From the NCBI GenBank assembly GCA_966249405.1, contig CBINDO010000065.1, positions 1 to 31,446 on the forward strand: 31,446 nt of DNA, given 5' to 3'. Both the position numbers and the translations under genes were made by a program. This stretch comes from SZUA-265 sp966249405. GTDB lineage: Bacteria; Myxococcota_A; Polyangia; Polyangiales; Polyangiaceae. The notes beneath the pieces were generated by a model. That model ran no database searches, was not told where the DNA came from, and worked only from the letters and a program-made list of their open reading frames with translations. Positions 1-7,862 of this stretch are shown here, piece by piece. The first letter of the stretch is position 1, and each line of letters begins with the position of its first letter.

Positions 1-290
1 GTCTCCACGGTACCGAAGCCGGTCATGATGATCGTCAGGGTGGACGGGTATGCGACCGTGATGTGGCGCAGCAAATCGAGCCCCGCGACGTTGGGCATCT
101 TGAGGTCCGTGAGCACGACGTCGAAGGTGCCTTTGGCCAGCTCTTGGCCTGCGAGTTGACCGTCGGCGGCCGTTCGCACGTCGAAACCCTCCATCGTGAG
201 GAAGTCCGCGATGACGTCGCGAATGAAAGGCTCATCGTCGACAACCAGGATGCGCGGCTTCTTCTCGATAATCAGCGAGCTGACACTCAA
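1..290 (-). CDS. Response regulator receiver domain, 3' end cut by window edge
   Basis: The reverse strand reads a CheY-like receiver domain: an IEKKPRILVVDDEPF start with the acidic pair, then VVLTDLKMPN with the phospho-acceptor Asp, then IIMTGFGTVE with the conserved Thr. It runs off the left edge, so any output domain is not visible. The TGFGTVE segment resembles NtrC-type regulators, but a REC-only protein or a kinase is equally possible. No in-frame ATG exists. I chose the TTG at 290-288 because a GGAGG (complement at 300-304) lies 9 bases upstream. The partner kinase is not visible here. Confidence 0.85.
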   Translation of the reverse strand, partial: MSVSSLIIEKKPRILVVDDEPFIRDVIADFLTMEGFDVRTAADGQLAGQELAKGTFDVVLTDLKMPNVAGLDLLRHITVAYPSTLTIIMTGFGTVE

Positions 291-299
291 TGGGCAGGT

Positions 300-304
300 C
301 CTCC
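300..304 (-). promoter_or_regulatory. Ribosome binding site supporting a TTG start
   Basis: GGAGG on the - strand, 9 bases before the TTG codon of the receiver-domain gene. It decides that start because no ATG or GTG is suitably placed in that frame. Confidence 0.55.
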
Positions 305-356
305 GCCAGGCGTGGTGCGGCGAGCGGGAAAGAAGAGGCGGATGCTGTCTCGGGAC

Positions 357-947
357 TCAGATTTGTCGGTCAAGCAGCCCTCCGATGTTCTCGCGGTGCG
401 GATCTGGGTTGTGGTGCTTGAGGAAGCTCAGGTTTAAACCGTTGATCAGGGCGTGGGCCAAGATCGGGCCGAACAATGAACCCGTGAGTTGGAACAGCAG
501 CCCGAACAATAGGCCAACGAGCGCGGCCCAGCTGACCCAAATCCACCGGCTCGGCCCAGCCAGTTGGTGCAACAGCCCGAATATCACCGCTTGGGCGAGC
601 AGCCCGACCGTGGGCTGTAGCAGGCCGCGGAACAACAGCTCTTCTCCGAGCGCGCTCAGCGTTGCCAACAACCAAATGTCGCCCGGGCCGAGCTGCGTGG
701 CCACGGGCCGTAGCTCGCGGTGCAGCGCCCGAGCCCACTTGAAGTGGTTGACGCTCACGCGGGACAGGAACACCATGAGCATCCCAAACGCACCACCCAA
801 AACGGCGCTGTAGAGGTGCGCAAGCCAAGGGTCGAGTGACAACCACGGATCTGCACAACGCAGAGGTAGCTCACCGCGCCACCAGAGACTGCCCGCACTG
901 ACTGCGGCAGCGAGGACGGCGTAAGCCATCGCACCCCAACGAAGCAT
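357..947 (-). CDS. CPBP family intramembrane metalloprotease
   Basis: A polytopic membrane protein of the CAAX protease/bacteriocin-processing (Abi) family. Counted from the upstream TTG at 965, motif 1 is EELLFR at residues 108-113, motif 2 is FGLLH with His133, and motif 3 is HALIN with His171 and Asn175. These are the expected catalytic and metal-binding residues, so the enzyme looks intact. Hydrophobic segments lie near residues 10-28, 52-68, 97-106, 118-132 and 143-162. I prefer the ATG at 947 because the TTG adds only six residues and neither has a clear ribosome site. It is read divergently from the sigma factor gene. Bacterial members are linked to peptide processing or immunity; its substrate cannot be told from sequence. 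Confidence 0.85.
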   Translation of the reverse strand: MLRWGAMAYAVLAAAVSAGSLWWRGELPLRCADPWLSLDPWLAHLYSAVLGGAFGMLMVFLSRVSVNHFKWARALHRELRPVATQLGPGDIWLLATLSALGEELLFRGLLQPTVGLLAQAVIFGLLHQLAGPSRWIWVSWAALVGLLFGLLFQLTGSLFGPILAHALINGLNLSFLKHHNPDPHRENIGGLLDRQI

Positions 948-1030
948 CGCCGCACTCTGCCACAAGTCGCGCGACGACGCACGATGAACCAGCTACGGCG
1001 ACTGGCTCCGCTGGAGGTGGTGATTGAGAC

Positions 1031-1063
1031 GTGAATGTAGACATTTCACGCCCCCTGGCGTGA
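1031..1063. promoter_or_regulatory. Two overlapping inverted repeats upstream of sigma factor gene
   Basis: GTGAATGT (1031-1038) pairs with ACATTTCAC (1041-1049), leaving one extra base. TCACGCC (1046-1052) pairs perfectly with GGCGTGA (1057-1063) around a CCCT loop. The two repeats share TCAC and end 13 bases before the GTG start at 1077, in the gap between two divergent genes. They could be mutually exclusive RNA hairpins or an operator. The geometry is seen directly; the function is inferred. Confidence 0.5.
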
Positions 1064-1076
1064 TAGTGTCGGGACC

Positions 1077-1796
1077 GTGGAGGAACGCGACACACCGGAA
1101 TCCCGCGAGCTTTTCGAGAGCAACCTCTCGCTGGTTGACCAAATCGCTTCGCAGGTGATCCGCTCGGTGGACAACCGCCTCGAACTGGACGAGTTGCGGA
1201 GTTTGGGCATGGAGGGTCTGCTCGCGGCGGCGCGCCGTTACGACCCGGACAAGGGCGTCCCGTTCCGTGGTTACGCGACGTTCCGTGTGCGCGGCGCGAT
1301 GATCGACGGGGTGCGAAAGAACGGAGCCTTGCCGCGCCGCACGCACCAGAAGTTGAAAGCGCTCGAAGTGGGCACGCGATTCGCGGAAGATTCCGCCGAA
1401 GAGCGCACGACTCGGCCGCCGCCGGGGCAGACCCGGGCCGACGCGCAAGCGGCGTTGGACGACTATTTGGCTCGGGTCGCCACGGCGATGGCCGTCGGGC
1501 TGCTGGCCACGACGGCGCGCATCGAAGACGGGCACGTCGTTGCGATCTCGCCGGACGAACCTGCCGACGACGTCCTGGCTCGGGAGCAGATGCTCGAGTT
1601 GATCAAGAGCCAGATCGACAAATTGCCGCACGAAGAGCGCGAACTGCTACGGCGCCACTACTTCGAAGGGGAGCGGTTCGACCAGGTGGCCGATGAGCTG
1701 GGGATGAGCAAGTCGTGGGCAAGCCGGCTGCATACGCGCGCCGTGGGGAGGCTGACTCAGCAGTTCCGCGACCTCGAGGCAGCCAGGGCGCGGTGA
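1077..1796 (+). CDS. Sigma-70 family RNA polymerase sigma factor, FliA/WhiG-like
   Basis: A 239-residue sigma factor that would direct core RNA polymerase to an alternative promoter set. Residues 15-85 form region 2, with the DELRSLGMEGLLAAARRYDP and FRGYATFRVRGAMIDGVRK segments. RGAMIDG is typical of the FliA/WhiG group (compare RGAMLDE). Residues about 178-230 form region 4, a helix-turn-helix with LPHEERELLRRHYFEG and VADELGMSKSWASRLHTRA. A region 3-like linker lies between. The only good start is GTG at 1077. No anti-sigma factor or flagellar gene is adjacent, so its regulon is unknown. The paired inverted repeats just upstream suggest regulated expression. Confidence 0.92.
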   Translation: MEERDTPESRELFESNLSLVDQIASQVIRSVDNRLELDELRSLGMEGLLAAARRYDPDKGVPFRGYATFRVRGAMIDGVRKNGALPRRTHQKLKALEVGTRFAEDSAEERTTRPPPGQTRADAQAALDDYLARVATAMAVGLLATTARIEDGHVVAISPDEPADDVLAREQMLELIKSQIDKLPHEERELLRRHYFEGERFDQVADELGMSKSWASRLHTRAVGRLTQQFRDLEAARAR

Positions 1797-2174
1797 ATTG
1801 CACGGACTGGGTGATCCCCGGGTCCGCGAATTCGCGAACGACCGAGGACAGCGTCGACGAACGAACTCGGGCGCTGCCGCGAGACGACGCTGCAGCGGAG
1901 TAGTGGTGTTGGGTTAGCAACCCGAGTGGGGTCGCTTCCCTGGTGAAATTGCCCCATTCTTTCCACCGACCCCCGACGGTGACGCAGTCAGTGTTCTCAC
2001 CCAAATCGCTTCTAGCCGGCAGCGTGCCGTGCCGGCGGAACCGTGTGCCGTGATTGGCGGTGGGGGCTCGAGTGACGAGAGCGCGTTGGCGTCGACGCGG
2101 CGGTGTGTGCTACCCCCCGTTAGCTTGCGTTTACCATCGACCAAGTTGGCTTGGTCTCGACACCAAAACAATCA
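1797..2174. other. Intergenic region with two small hairpins
   Basis: No convincing gene lies in this 378-base gap. It holds a small perfect hairpin, GGGTT (1911-1915) AGC AACCC (1919-1923), without a T run, so it is at best a weak terminator for the sigma factor gene. A second hairpin has GCCGGC arms at 2015-2020 and 2031-2036. The promoter of the CotH-like gene should be here, but I cannot point to a consensus. Confidence 0.4.
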
Positions 2175-4298
2175 ATGAAGCTCTCACTTAGATCGGCGGC
2201 GGGGACGACCCGCCGCAACATCGGGCACGTCAACGTCAACGCCATCGCTTGGATCCTCGCTGGGCTCGCGCTCGGTTGCTCGCAGCGCAACGAGTGGCGC
2301 GATCATTACATCGATCCGCCCGCTTCGCCGCGGCCGAGACCCACGCCCACGCCCAGCCCCACCCCGGTCAGCTCCGAAGGCAGCGACGCCGCAGCTCCAC
2401 CCGTCGACTCATCCGACGGCAGCTCACTCGCGGACGCGGGCGAAGGCTCCAGCGGAGCGTTGGACGGGGGGCGCGATGCCGGTAACCTCGAGGCCGACGC
2501 CGCAGTCGATGGCGGCCCGGATGCGCAAGCGCCGTTTGCCGAGGGCGCGCCGTTGGTGAATGCAACCCTCGACGAACTCGCGCTCGACGTGTTCGGTACC
2601 TACGACAACCGTTATTGGTTCGTTGTTTCGGATGAACAGGTGAGCAAGATGAACGAGCGCCGTTACGGCGGACCGATCGGCATGTACGGGGACATCTACA
2701 GCCCGATCGGCGGCAGTGGCGGCAAGACGTACGTAGACCACCTATTGGTGACCAACCCGAGCGGCGCCACGGCGGACGTTGGCAAAGTCCAAGCCACGCT
2801 GGTTGGCGGCTCCACTTATCGGCCGTGGACGGAGTCGACCTTGCCCAACATCAAGATCGACAGCAACGAGTTCCAAGACCAGGTCCGCGTCGGCGGTTAC
2901 GAACACCTCCGCTTCAACAATGGCATCATCGGCAGCATCTTCCGCGAGAAGTTTGCTTTCGACTTCTACCGGGCGCTGGGTTACCCGGCGCCCAACGCTG
3001 GTTACGGTTGGGTGTCGAGCACCGTGTGGAGCCCCGAAGTCGCGGTGCCTTACATCGTGGTCGAAGCCTACAAGCGTCAGTTCTGCCGCGATCGAGACGA
3101 CTATTTCGGTGGTGAATGCCCGAACATGTGGGAGTTCGCCCAGGACATCACCTGGCCCGAAATCTTCGGTCAGCCGGACGCCTGCCAATACAGCGAGTGC
3201 GACTCGACCGTCGCCCGCGAGATGTCCGAGCTGGTCGCTCAGACTCCGCAGGCCCCCGGCTTCAAAGCCACGACCGCCGCCTACATCGACTGGGACTCAT
3301 TCCACGAGTTCCAGTGTCTGTCTTGGTTGTTCGGCACCCCCGACGACTACGTGCATGGGGGTAACAACACGGTGATCGTCGAGCGCCCCGACGGCAAATT
3401 CCAGTTTTTGCCCTATTCGGTGGACATCTCCTTCAACCACGACTGGGGCGGCGGGACGCAGCTGTCCGGGTACACGGCGTTGCCACGCGGTTGCCAAGCG
3501 GACCCGGATTGCTGGGCAGATACGATCGCCACTTGCGAGGTGCTCGTCGAGGCTTACGTCGCAGCCGACCCAGTCGCACGGCTCGACGCCTTGTACGCCG
3601 ACCTCGACGCGGCCGGAATGCTGCGCCAGGGCGACGAGACGCGGTACGAGCAGATGCGCGACGGCATTCATAACCGCATCGCCGGTCTGAACGACGAGCT
3701 CGAGTACTGGCGAGACAACCCCAACGGGAACTACGGCAATTATTGCCAGTATCCCTACGTGCAGTGTGGAGATGGCTGCGCCCTGCCGCAGTATTGCTAC
3801 TTGTGCGGGGAGGAGCCGGGTCCCCGCCCTCTGCCCGATGGCCAGTTGTGGCTGTTGGGTGACGACGCTGGCGTTTCGGGTGCCTCGAGCACGACCACCT
3901 CGACGGCCGCAGTCGCAACCAGTTCCGAGACGACGAGCGAGAGCAGCACTGGCTCGAGCACGGCTTCGTCCGCGCCTCTCGCGTCGAGCGCCGGGGACGC
4001 GGGCACCGCGCTCGACACCGGAACCACGGGGACCACTGGGGCTGTCTTCGCCTCCAGCGCCGACTCCGCCTCCAGCGCAGAGTCCAACGCGGTGGCGCCA
4101 TCCAGTGACTCGCCGGTCACGACCGAGCTCGGCGCCGTCGCAGATGGCGGGGGCGTTGCCCCCTTCACTGACGGTGACGGCGGCGGCGTGAGCGACGCCG
4201 GGTACGGCTACAGCGACGGGCAGCCAACGAGCGGTGGTGGGGACACGACGGGGGGCAACGTCTGCCAGCCGTACATCAACTACTACTACGTCCGTTGA
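2175..4298 (+). CDS. CotH kinase-fold secreted lipoprotein
   Basis: Starting at ATG 2175 gives about 707 residues. An in-frame TTG at 2151 would add eight before the signal. The N-terminus is a lipoprotein signal (IAWILAGLALG, then Cys), so the protein is probably tethered outside the cytoplasmic membrane. A Pro-rich then Asp/Gly/Ala-rich linker follows, as in many Polyangia lipoproteins. The middle matches the CotH family: YEHLRFNNGIIGSIFREKF, FDFYRALGYPAP, IDWDSFHEFQCLSWLFG, then NNTVIVERPDGKFQFLPYSVD. CotH of Bacillus is an atypical protein kinase of spore-coat proteins. Here the usual PWD-x-D motif reads PYSVD, so one acidic residue is replaced and activity is uncertain. A Cys-rich patch (CQYPYVQCGDGCALPQYC), a long Ser/Thr/Ala-rich stretch and a terminal CQPYINYYYVR close the protein. 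Confidence 0.85.
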   Translation: MKLSLRSAAGTTRRNIGHVNVNAIAWILAGLALGCSQRNEWRDHYIDPPASPRPRPTPTPSPTPVSSEGSDAAAPPVDSSDGSSLADAGEGSSGALDGGRDAGNLEADAAVDGGPDAQAPFAEGAPLVNATLDELALDVFGTYDNRYWFVVSDEQVSKMNERRYGGPIGMYGDIYSPIGGSGGKTYVDHLLVTNPSGATADVGKVQATLVGGSTYRPWTESTLPNIKIDSNEFQDQVRVGGYEHLRFNNGIIGSIFREKFAFDFYRALGYPAPNAGYGWVSSTVWSPEVAVPYIVVEAYKRQFCRDRDDYFGGECPNMWEFAQDITWPEIFGQPDACQYSECDSTVAREMSELVAQTPQAPGFKATTAAYIDWDSFHEFQCLSWLFGTPDDYVHGGNNTVIVERPDGKFQFLPYSVDISFNHDWGGGTQLSGYTALPRGCQADPDCWADTIATCEVLVEAYVAADPVARLDALYADLDAAGMLRQGDETRYEQMRDGIHNRIAGLNDELEYWRDNPNGNYGNYCQYPYVQCGDGCALPQYCYLCGEEPGPRPLPDGQLWLLGDDAGVSGASSTTTSTAAVATSSETTSESSTGSSTASSAPLASSAGDAGTALDTGTTGTTGAVFASSADSASSAESNAVAPSSDSPVTTELGAVADGGGVAPFTDGDGGGVSDAGYGYSDGQPTSGGGDTTGGNVCQPYINYYYVR

Positions 4299-4313
4299 TT
4301 CCCAGGCGGCGGT

Positions 4314-4350
4314 GAAAGGGCCGGACCCCGAGAATGGGTCTGGCCCTTTC
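4314..4350 (+). terminator. Rho-independent terminator after CotH-like gene
   Basis: Arms GAAAGGGCCGGACCC (4314-4328) and GGGTCTGGCCCTTTC (4336-4350) pair over 15 positions with one G-T pair around a 7-base loop. A T-enriched tail follows. It lies 15 bases past the stop at 4298 and separates this gene from the ribosomal protein genes. Confidence 0.85.
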
Positions 4351-4453
4351 GTCATTTCCGAGCCGGCCTGTCCGCGTTCCGAGCGCGTTGAGCCGTGGCC
4401 TCGTGGCCGGCAGGCGTTCGGCGATGGACCGCCCAGGTTCTTCAGAAACGATG

Positions 4454-4481
4454 CAGGTTCGCGTAAACAAAAGAGAACCTG
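4454..4481 (+). promoter_or_regulatory. Hairpin in rplU leader
   Basis: CAGGTTC (4454-4460) and GAACCTG (4475-4481) form a perfect 7-bp stem with a 14-base A-rich loop, 56 bases before the rplU ATG. Ribosomal protein L21 transcripts in some Firmicutes have leader structures that bind L21. Whether this is a comparable autoregulatory element is inference. Confidence 0.35.
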
Positions 4482-4537
4482 TTCGCTCCAAGTCCTTGCA
4501 TCCATCCCGGACAACGACTAAACGGCTCGCCCTCCCC

Positions 4538-4849
4538 ATGGCACACGCAATCTTCAAAACTGGTGGCAAGCAGTTCCGCGCGACCGAAGGCGACAAACTG
4601 CGCATCCCAACCATCGCTGGCAACCCGGGCGACAAAGTCACGTTCGGTGAGGTTCTGGCAGTGGAGGGCGAAAAGCCCAGCTTCGGCACGCCACTCGTCG
4701 CTGGTGCGAAGGTTGAGGCGGAAATCCTCGGCCAACGCCAGGACAAGAAGCTCATCGTTTACAAGTTCCGCCGTCGCAAGCGTTACCAGCGCAAGAACGG
4801 TCACCGTCAGCGCTTCACCGAGGTCAAAGTCCTCAGCGTGAGCGCCTGA
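4538..4849 (+). CDS. rplU: 50S ribosomal protein L21
   Basis: A 103-residue protein of the usual L21 length, which binds 23S rRNA in the large ribosomal subunit. The family start IFKTGGKQFRA is present, followed by the basic C-terminal stretch VYKFRRRKRYQRKNGHRQ and the closing FTEVKV. The frame stays open upstream to 4334, but the conserved N-terminus places the start at ATG 4538. rpmA follows 80 bases downstream in the usual L21-L27 order, and a terminator lies upstream, so transcription should begin in 4351-4537. Confidence 0.97.
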   Translation: MAHAIFKTGGKQFRATEGDKLRIPTIAGNPGDKVTFGEVLAVEGEKPSFGTPLVAGAKVEAEILGQRQDKKLIVYKFRRRKRYQRKNGHRQRFTEVKVLSVSA

Positions 4850-4868
4850 GCGGCTGGTTTGATTCCTA

Positions 4869-4899
4869 GGCGCCAGTGTTCGCTTCAGGCGCCAATGTT
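4869..4899 (+). repeat. Pair of 12-bp direct repeats between rplU and rpmA
   Basis: GGCGCCAGTGTT (4869-4880) and GGCGCCAATGTT (4888-4899) match at 11 of 12 positions, with starts 19 bases apart. Each begins with the palindrome GGCGCC. They sit 30 bases before the rpmA start. A regulatory or RNA-structural role is possible but unproven. Confidence 0.5.
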
Positions 4900-4929
4900 G
4901 ACTTTCTAGACTGTTGAGGATCTACTCCA

Positions 4930-5193
4930 ATGGCACATAAAAAGGGCGGCGGCTCAACACGCAACGGACGCGACAGTAACGCACAACGCCGTGGCATCAA
5001 GCGCTTCGGTGGTGAGTTCGTGAACGCAGGCACCATCCTGGTTCGTCAGGTGGGCGAAACCTTCTCCCCCGGCCGTAACGTTGGCAAGGGCAAGGACTTC
5101 ACCTTGTACGCCACGATCTCCGGCACGGTGACGTTCGAACACGTCAGCAAGTCGAAGCAGAAGATCTCGGTTTATCCGCTTTCCGTAGCCTGA
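4930..5193 (+). CDS. rpmA: 50S ribosomal protein L27
   Basis: An 87-residue protein with the family start AHKKGGGSTRNGRDSN, whose flexible N-terminal tail reaches the peptidyl transferase centre. The conserved core RFGGEFVNAGTILVRQ and the GRNVGKGKDFTLYA segment are both present. There is no Firmicutes-type N-terminal extension. GAGGA lies about 10 bases before the ATG. It follows rplU, but the GTPase gene obg/cgtA that often comes next is absent; two hairpins end the unit instead. Confidence 0.97.
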   Translation: MAHKKGGGSTRNGRDSNAQRRGIKRFGGEFVNAGTILVRQVGETFSPGRNVGKGKDFTLYATISGTVTFEHVSKSKQKISVYPLSVA

Positions 5194-5223
5194 GGCTCGG
5201 AAACGATCTCGCGCGACGAGCTG

Positions 5224-5255
5224 TGTGGCCTTGCCAGGTACTGGCAAACGCCACA
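5224..5255 (+). other. Interrupted hairpin after rpmA
   Basis: TGTGG (5224-5228) and TTGCCAG (5231-5237) pair with CTGGCAA (5241-5247) and CCACA (5251-5255) around a GTA loop, with a small internal loop. It immediately precedes the terminator hairpin and may stabilise the transcript 3' end. Confidence 0.45.
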
Positions 5256-5262
5256 AAACCAG

Positions 5263-5297
5263 AAGGCTGCCAACTCGGCGGCCTTTGGCTTTTGTGA
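5263..5297 (+). terminator. Rho-independent terminator of rplU-rpmA
   Basis: AAGGCTGCC (5263-5271), loop AACTC, then GGCGGCCTT (5277-5285) form a 9-bp stem with one wobble pair. TGGCTTTTGTG follows. It closes the ribosomal protein unit. Confidence 0.8.
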
Positions 5298-5342
5298 CCT
5301 TTGGTTGAGTCGAGCCCCGTTTTGGTGGCATCTTTACGAGTC

Positions 5343-5927
5343 GTGTCAGAGCCGCATACCCCCCCTCGAGCGCACAAGCGCCCTTTGCTCATGAGCATGG
5401 GCTTGCTGGTGGCGTGGTTCATCGGTCTGCGGTCGTTGCAAGAGGGGTGGACGAGCGTCCAGATCGTCAAAGACCCACTGACGATCGACGGCTTGGCCTG
5501 GCCGGAACAAGTGCGCGACGCGTTGCTCTCGAGCATGCAAGCCCACGCTTCGGTGGTGGTCCCGCTGGGCGTCGCACAGGTCGTGCTCGGCCTCGTCGTA
5601 GTGGTGGTGGCCGGCGCGGCGTTGTTCGGCGGCAGGCTGCCGCTGAAGTTCTTCGTGCAAGTGCTCGGCGTGAGCGGCGCGATCACGTGTCTGGCTTATT
5701 GGCTCGGGGAGCCGGTGAGACGCGACCTGGTGACGGCCCTCGTCAATACTCCGGGTCTCGTCGAGACCGGCGACCTCGACGAGCAAACGCGTGCCGAGGT
5801 CTTCCGATGGGGCTTCCGATTCAGTCTCGGGCTGCATCTCATGACGTTGGCCTTCGCGATCGTAGCCGTCACGCGCCGCGCCGCTCGCGAGTTTCTCGCT
5901 TCCGTGCCGCCGCCGCGGGAAAACTGA
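5343..5927 (+). CDS. Hypothetical integral membrane protein
   Basis: About 194 residues when started at GTG 5343. A TTG at 5301 would sit on the tail of the upstream terminator, and a third choice is ATG 5391. Four hydrophobic segments are visible: MGLLVAWFIGL, VPLGVAQVVLGLVVVVVAGAALF, FVQVLGVSGAITCLAYWLG and FSLGLHLMTLAFAIVAV. I recognise no family motif. Its stop is only three bases before the mutL ATG, so it is probably co-transcribed with mutL and miaA, but nothing in its sequence suggests a repair role. Confidence 0.75.
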   Translation: MSEPHTPPRAHKRPLLMSMGLLVAWFIGLRSLQEGWTSVQIVKDPLTIDGLAWPEQVRDALLSSMQAHASVVVPLGVAQVVLGLVVVVVAGAALFGGRLPLKFFVQVLGVSGAITCLAYWLGEPVRRDLVTALVNTPGLVETGDLDEQTRAEVFRWGFRFSLGLHLMTLAFAIVAVTRRAAREFLASVPPPREN

Positions 5928-5930
5928 CGC

Positions 5931-7862
5931 ATGGGGTCGATACAGGTCCTGCCGCCGACTCTGGCTAGTCAGATCGCCGCCGGCGAGGTCGTCGACCGTC
6001 CGGCGAGTGCACTGAAGGAGCTGCTCGAGAACGCGCTCGACGCCGACGCGACCCGGTGCGACATCGCCGTGGCAGGGGGCGGCGTCGAGCTGCTCAGCGT
6101 GCGCGACAACGGCCACGGCATGTCACCGGAAGACGTCTCCTTGTGCGTCGAGCGACACGCGACGAGCAAGCTGCGTCACTTCGACGACCTCGGCACGATC
6201 GCGAGCTTCGGCTTTCGCGGCGAGGCATTGCCGAGCATCGCGTCGGTGAGTCGTCTCACCGTGCGCAGCCGTCGCGCCGAGGACGCTGCGGGTACCGAGG
6301 TGCGCGTCATCGGCGGTGATGTCTCCGCGCCGAGGCAAGTGGGGATGGCGCCTGGGACGGAGGTGGTGGTCGAAGACCTGTTCTACAACGTCCCTGCGCG
6401 CCGCAAGTTCCTGCGCTCCAGTGGTACCGAGGCCGGTCACCTCGCCGAGGTCGCCGAGGCCATTGCGTTGGCTAACCCGCAGGCGACCATCACGTTGACA
6501 CGCGACGGGCGCAAAGCGCGTGAGTGGTTGCGGGTCAAGAGCCGCCTCGAGCGTGTCACGGACGTGCTCGGCGAGGAAGAGCTCGTGCGTTGCTACGGTG
6601 AACTCGGACCACTGACCATCGAGGCGTACCTCGGCCGTCCCGAGCGCGCCAAAGCCGGGGCCAACGGTTTACGCCTGTTCTGCAACACTCGGCCGATTCG
6701 TGACCGCGCCTTGCTCCAGAGCGTCGCTCAAGCGTACGGCAGTGTGCTCGAGCGCGGCCGGTATCCGCGCGGTGTCGTTTACCTGAACCTGCCGCAGACG
6801 CTCGTCGACGTGAACGTCCATCCCCAGAAGACGGAGGTGCGCTTCGCCGACCCACGCGCGGTCGCCGACGCCGTCTTCGACGTCGTGAACCAAGAGCTGC
6901 AGACGGCGTTTACGGTGCCCATTGGCAACGCCGGCGCGTCGCGCTGGACGTCGCCTATCCAGTCCTCGCCGTCCATCCCTCCGTATTCCGACGTCCCGAC
7001 GTCGGAACCCGCCTCGTTCCCGTCGAGTGAAGTCCGCCCCAGCCTGCAGGCACCAGCCAACCGAGCCGTGGCCACGTTCAGGCCTCCGCCCGCGACACGG
7101 CTACCCCTCGGTGGGTCTCCGCAGGTCTCACTGCCGGAGCCGTCTACCAGCTCCGAAAAGCCGTCCGCGCCGGATGCGGCCGAGACCCCTTCGGTGCCGA
7201 GCGTCGATTTCACGCCCTTCTCGTCGCAGCCTTCGTCGGGGACGACGTTAGTGGTGAGACGTGTTTCCGACGCGGGCGCAGACGTCGGGTGGAGTCGACT
7301 GAAGTTCGTCGCTCAAGTGCGCAACCTGTACTTGATTTGCGAAGGTCCGGACGGCTTGTTCTTGCTCGATCAACACGCCGCGGCGGAGCGCGTCGCCTTC
7401 GACAAGTTGAAACGGCAGCTCGAGAAAGACAAACTGCCGTCTCAGGCGTTGTTGTTCCCGGTCACCATCTCGGTCGACGCGCAGCTTTACGAAGCGGTCG
7501 AGTCTCACCACGATCAGATCGCGCGTTTGGGGTTCGAATTGAGGCAGCGGCCGGAACACTCGGTCAGCGTGCACCAAGTGGCGCGATTGCTGCATCGCGC
7601 CGACCCGGAGCGCCTGGTCGTCGATTTGTTGAACGAGCTCACGCGCCGCGACCGTAGCTTCTCCGAAGGTTTGGACCTCGTCCTCGCCACCATGGCTTGC
7701 CACGGCGCGTTGCGCGCCGGCGATCCCATCGCCCCCGTGGAGGCCGAAGCCCTGCTTCGAGCGCTGGACGAGGTGCGTTTCTCCGGGCACTGCCCCCACG
7801 GACGTCCGATCGTGACGTTTACACCGTGGAGCGAGTTGGAGCGCAAGGTTGGACGCCGCTGA
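5931..7862 (+). CDS. mutL: DNA mismatch repair protein MutL
   Basis: A 643-residue MutL that couples mismatch recognition by MutS to strand incision. The N-terminal GHKL ATPase is clear: LPPTLASQIAAGEVVDRP, ELLENALDA, DNGHGM, RHATSK and FGFRGEALPSI. A Pro/Ser-rich linker spans about residues 325-450. The C-terminal dimerisation/endonuclease domain has DQHAAAERVAFD near residue 480, ACHGALRAGD near 589 and CPHGRP near 621. This looks like the nicking type of MutL, as expected where MutH is absent, although the last acidic residue of DQHA-x2-E-x4-E is Asp. The gene overlaps miaA, the common mutL-miaA order. Confidence 0.96.
   Translation: MGSIQVLPPTLASQIAAGEVVDRPASALKELLENALDADATRCDIAVAGGGVELLSVRDNGHGMSPEDVSLCVERHATSKLRHFDDLGTIASFGFRGEALPSIASVSRLTVRSRRAEDAAGTEVRVIGGDVSAPRQVGMAPGTEVVVEDLFYNVPARRKFLRSSGTEAGHLAEVAEAIALANPQATITLTRDGRKAREWLRVKSRLERVTDVLGEEELVRCYGELGPLTIEAYLGRPERAKAGANGLRLFCNTRPIRDRALLQSVAQAYGSVLERGRYPRGVVYLNLPQTLVDVNVHPQKTEVRFADPRAVADAVFDVVNQELQTAFTVPIGNAGASRWTSPIQSSPSIPPYSDVPTSEPASFPSSEVRPSLQAPANRAVATFRPPPATRLPLGGSPQVSLPEPSTSSEKPSAPDAAETPSVPSVDFTPFSSQPSSGTTLVVRRVSDAGADVGWSRLKFVAQVRNLYLICEGPDGLFLLDQHAAAERVAFDKLKRQLEKDKLPSQALLFPVTISVDAQLYEAVESHHDQIARLGFELRQRPEHSVSVHQVARLLHRADPERLVVDLLNELTRRDRSFSEGLDLVLATMACHGALRAGDPIAPVEAEALLRALDEVRFSGHCPHGRPIVTFTPWSELERKVGRR
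7838..7841 (+). promoter_or_regulatory. Ribosome binding site for TTG start of miaA
   Basis: GGAG lies 7 bases before TTG 7849, inside the end of mutL. It supports this start over the TTG at 7879, which has no such site. Confidence 0.5.

Noticed and set aside
3297..4514. 405-residue open frame opposite the CotH-like gene
   Set aside because: It is antisense to clear CotH motifs, spans the terminator, and its translation is Arg/Gly/Val-rich without domain character. High GC makes such mirror frames common here.
7368..7410. Possible loss of endonuclease activity in MutL
   Set aside because: Only the last acidic residue of the DQHA motif is changed, Glu to Asp, and the ACH and CPHGRP metal motifs are intact, so loss of function is not supported.
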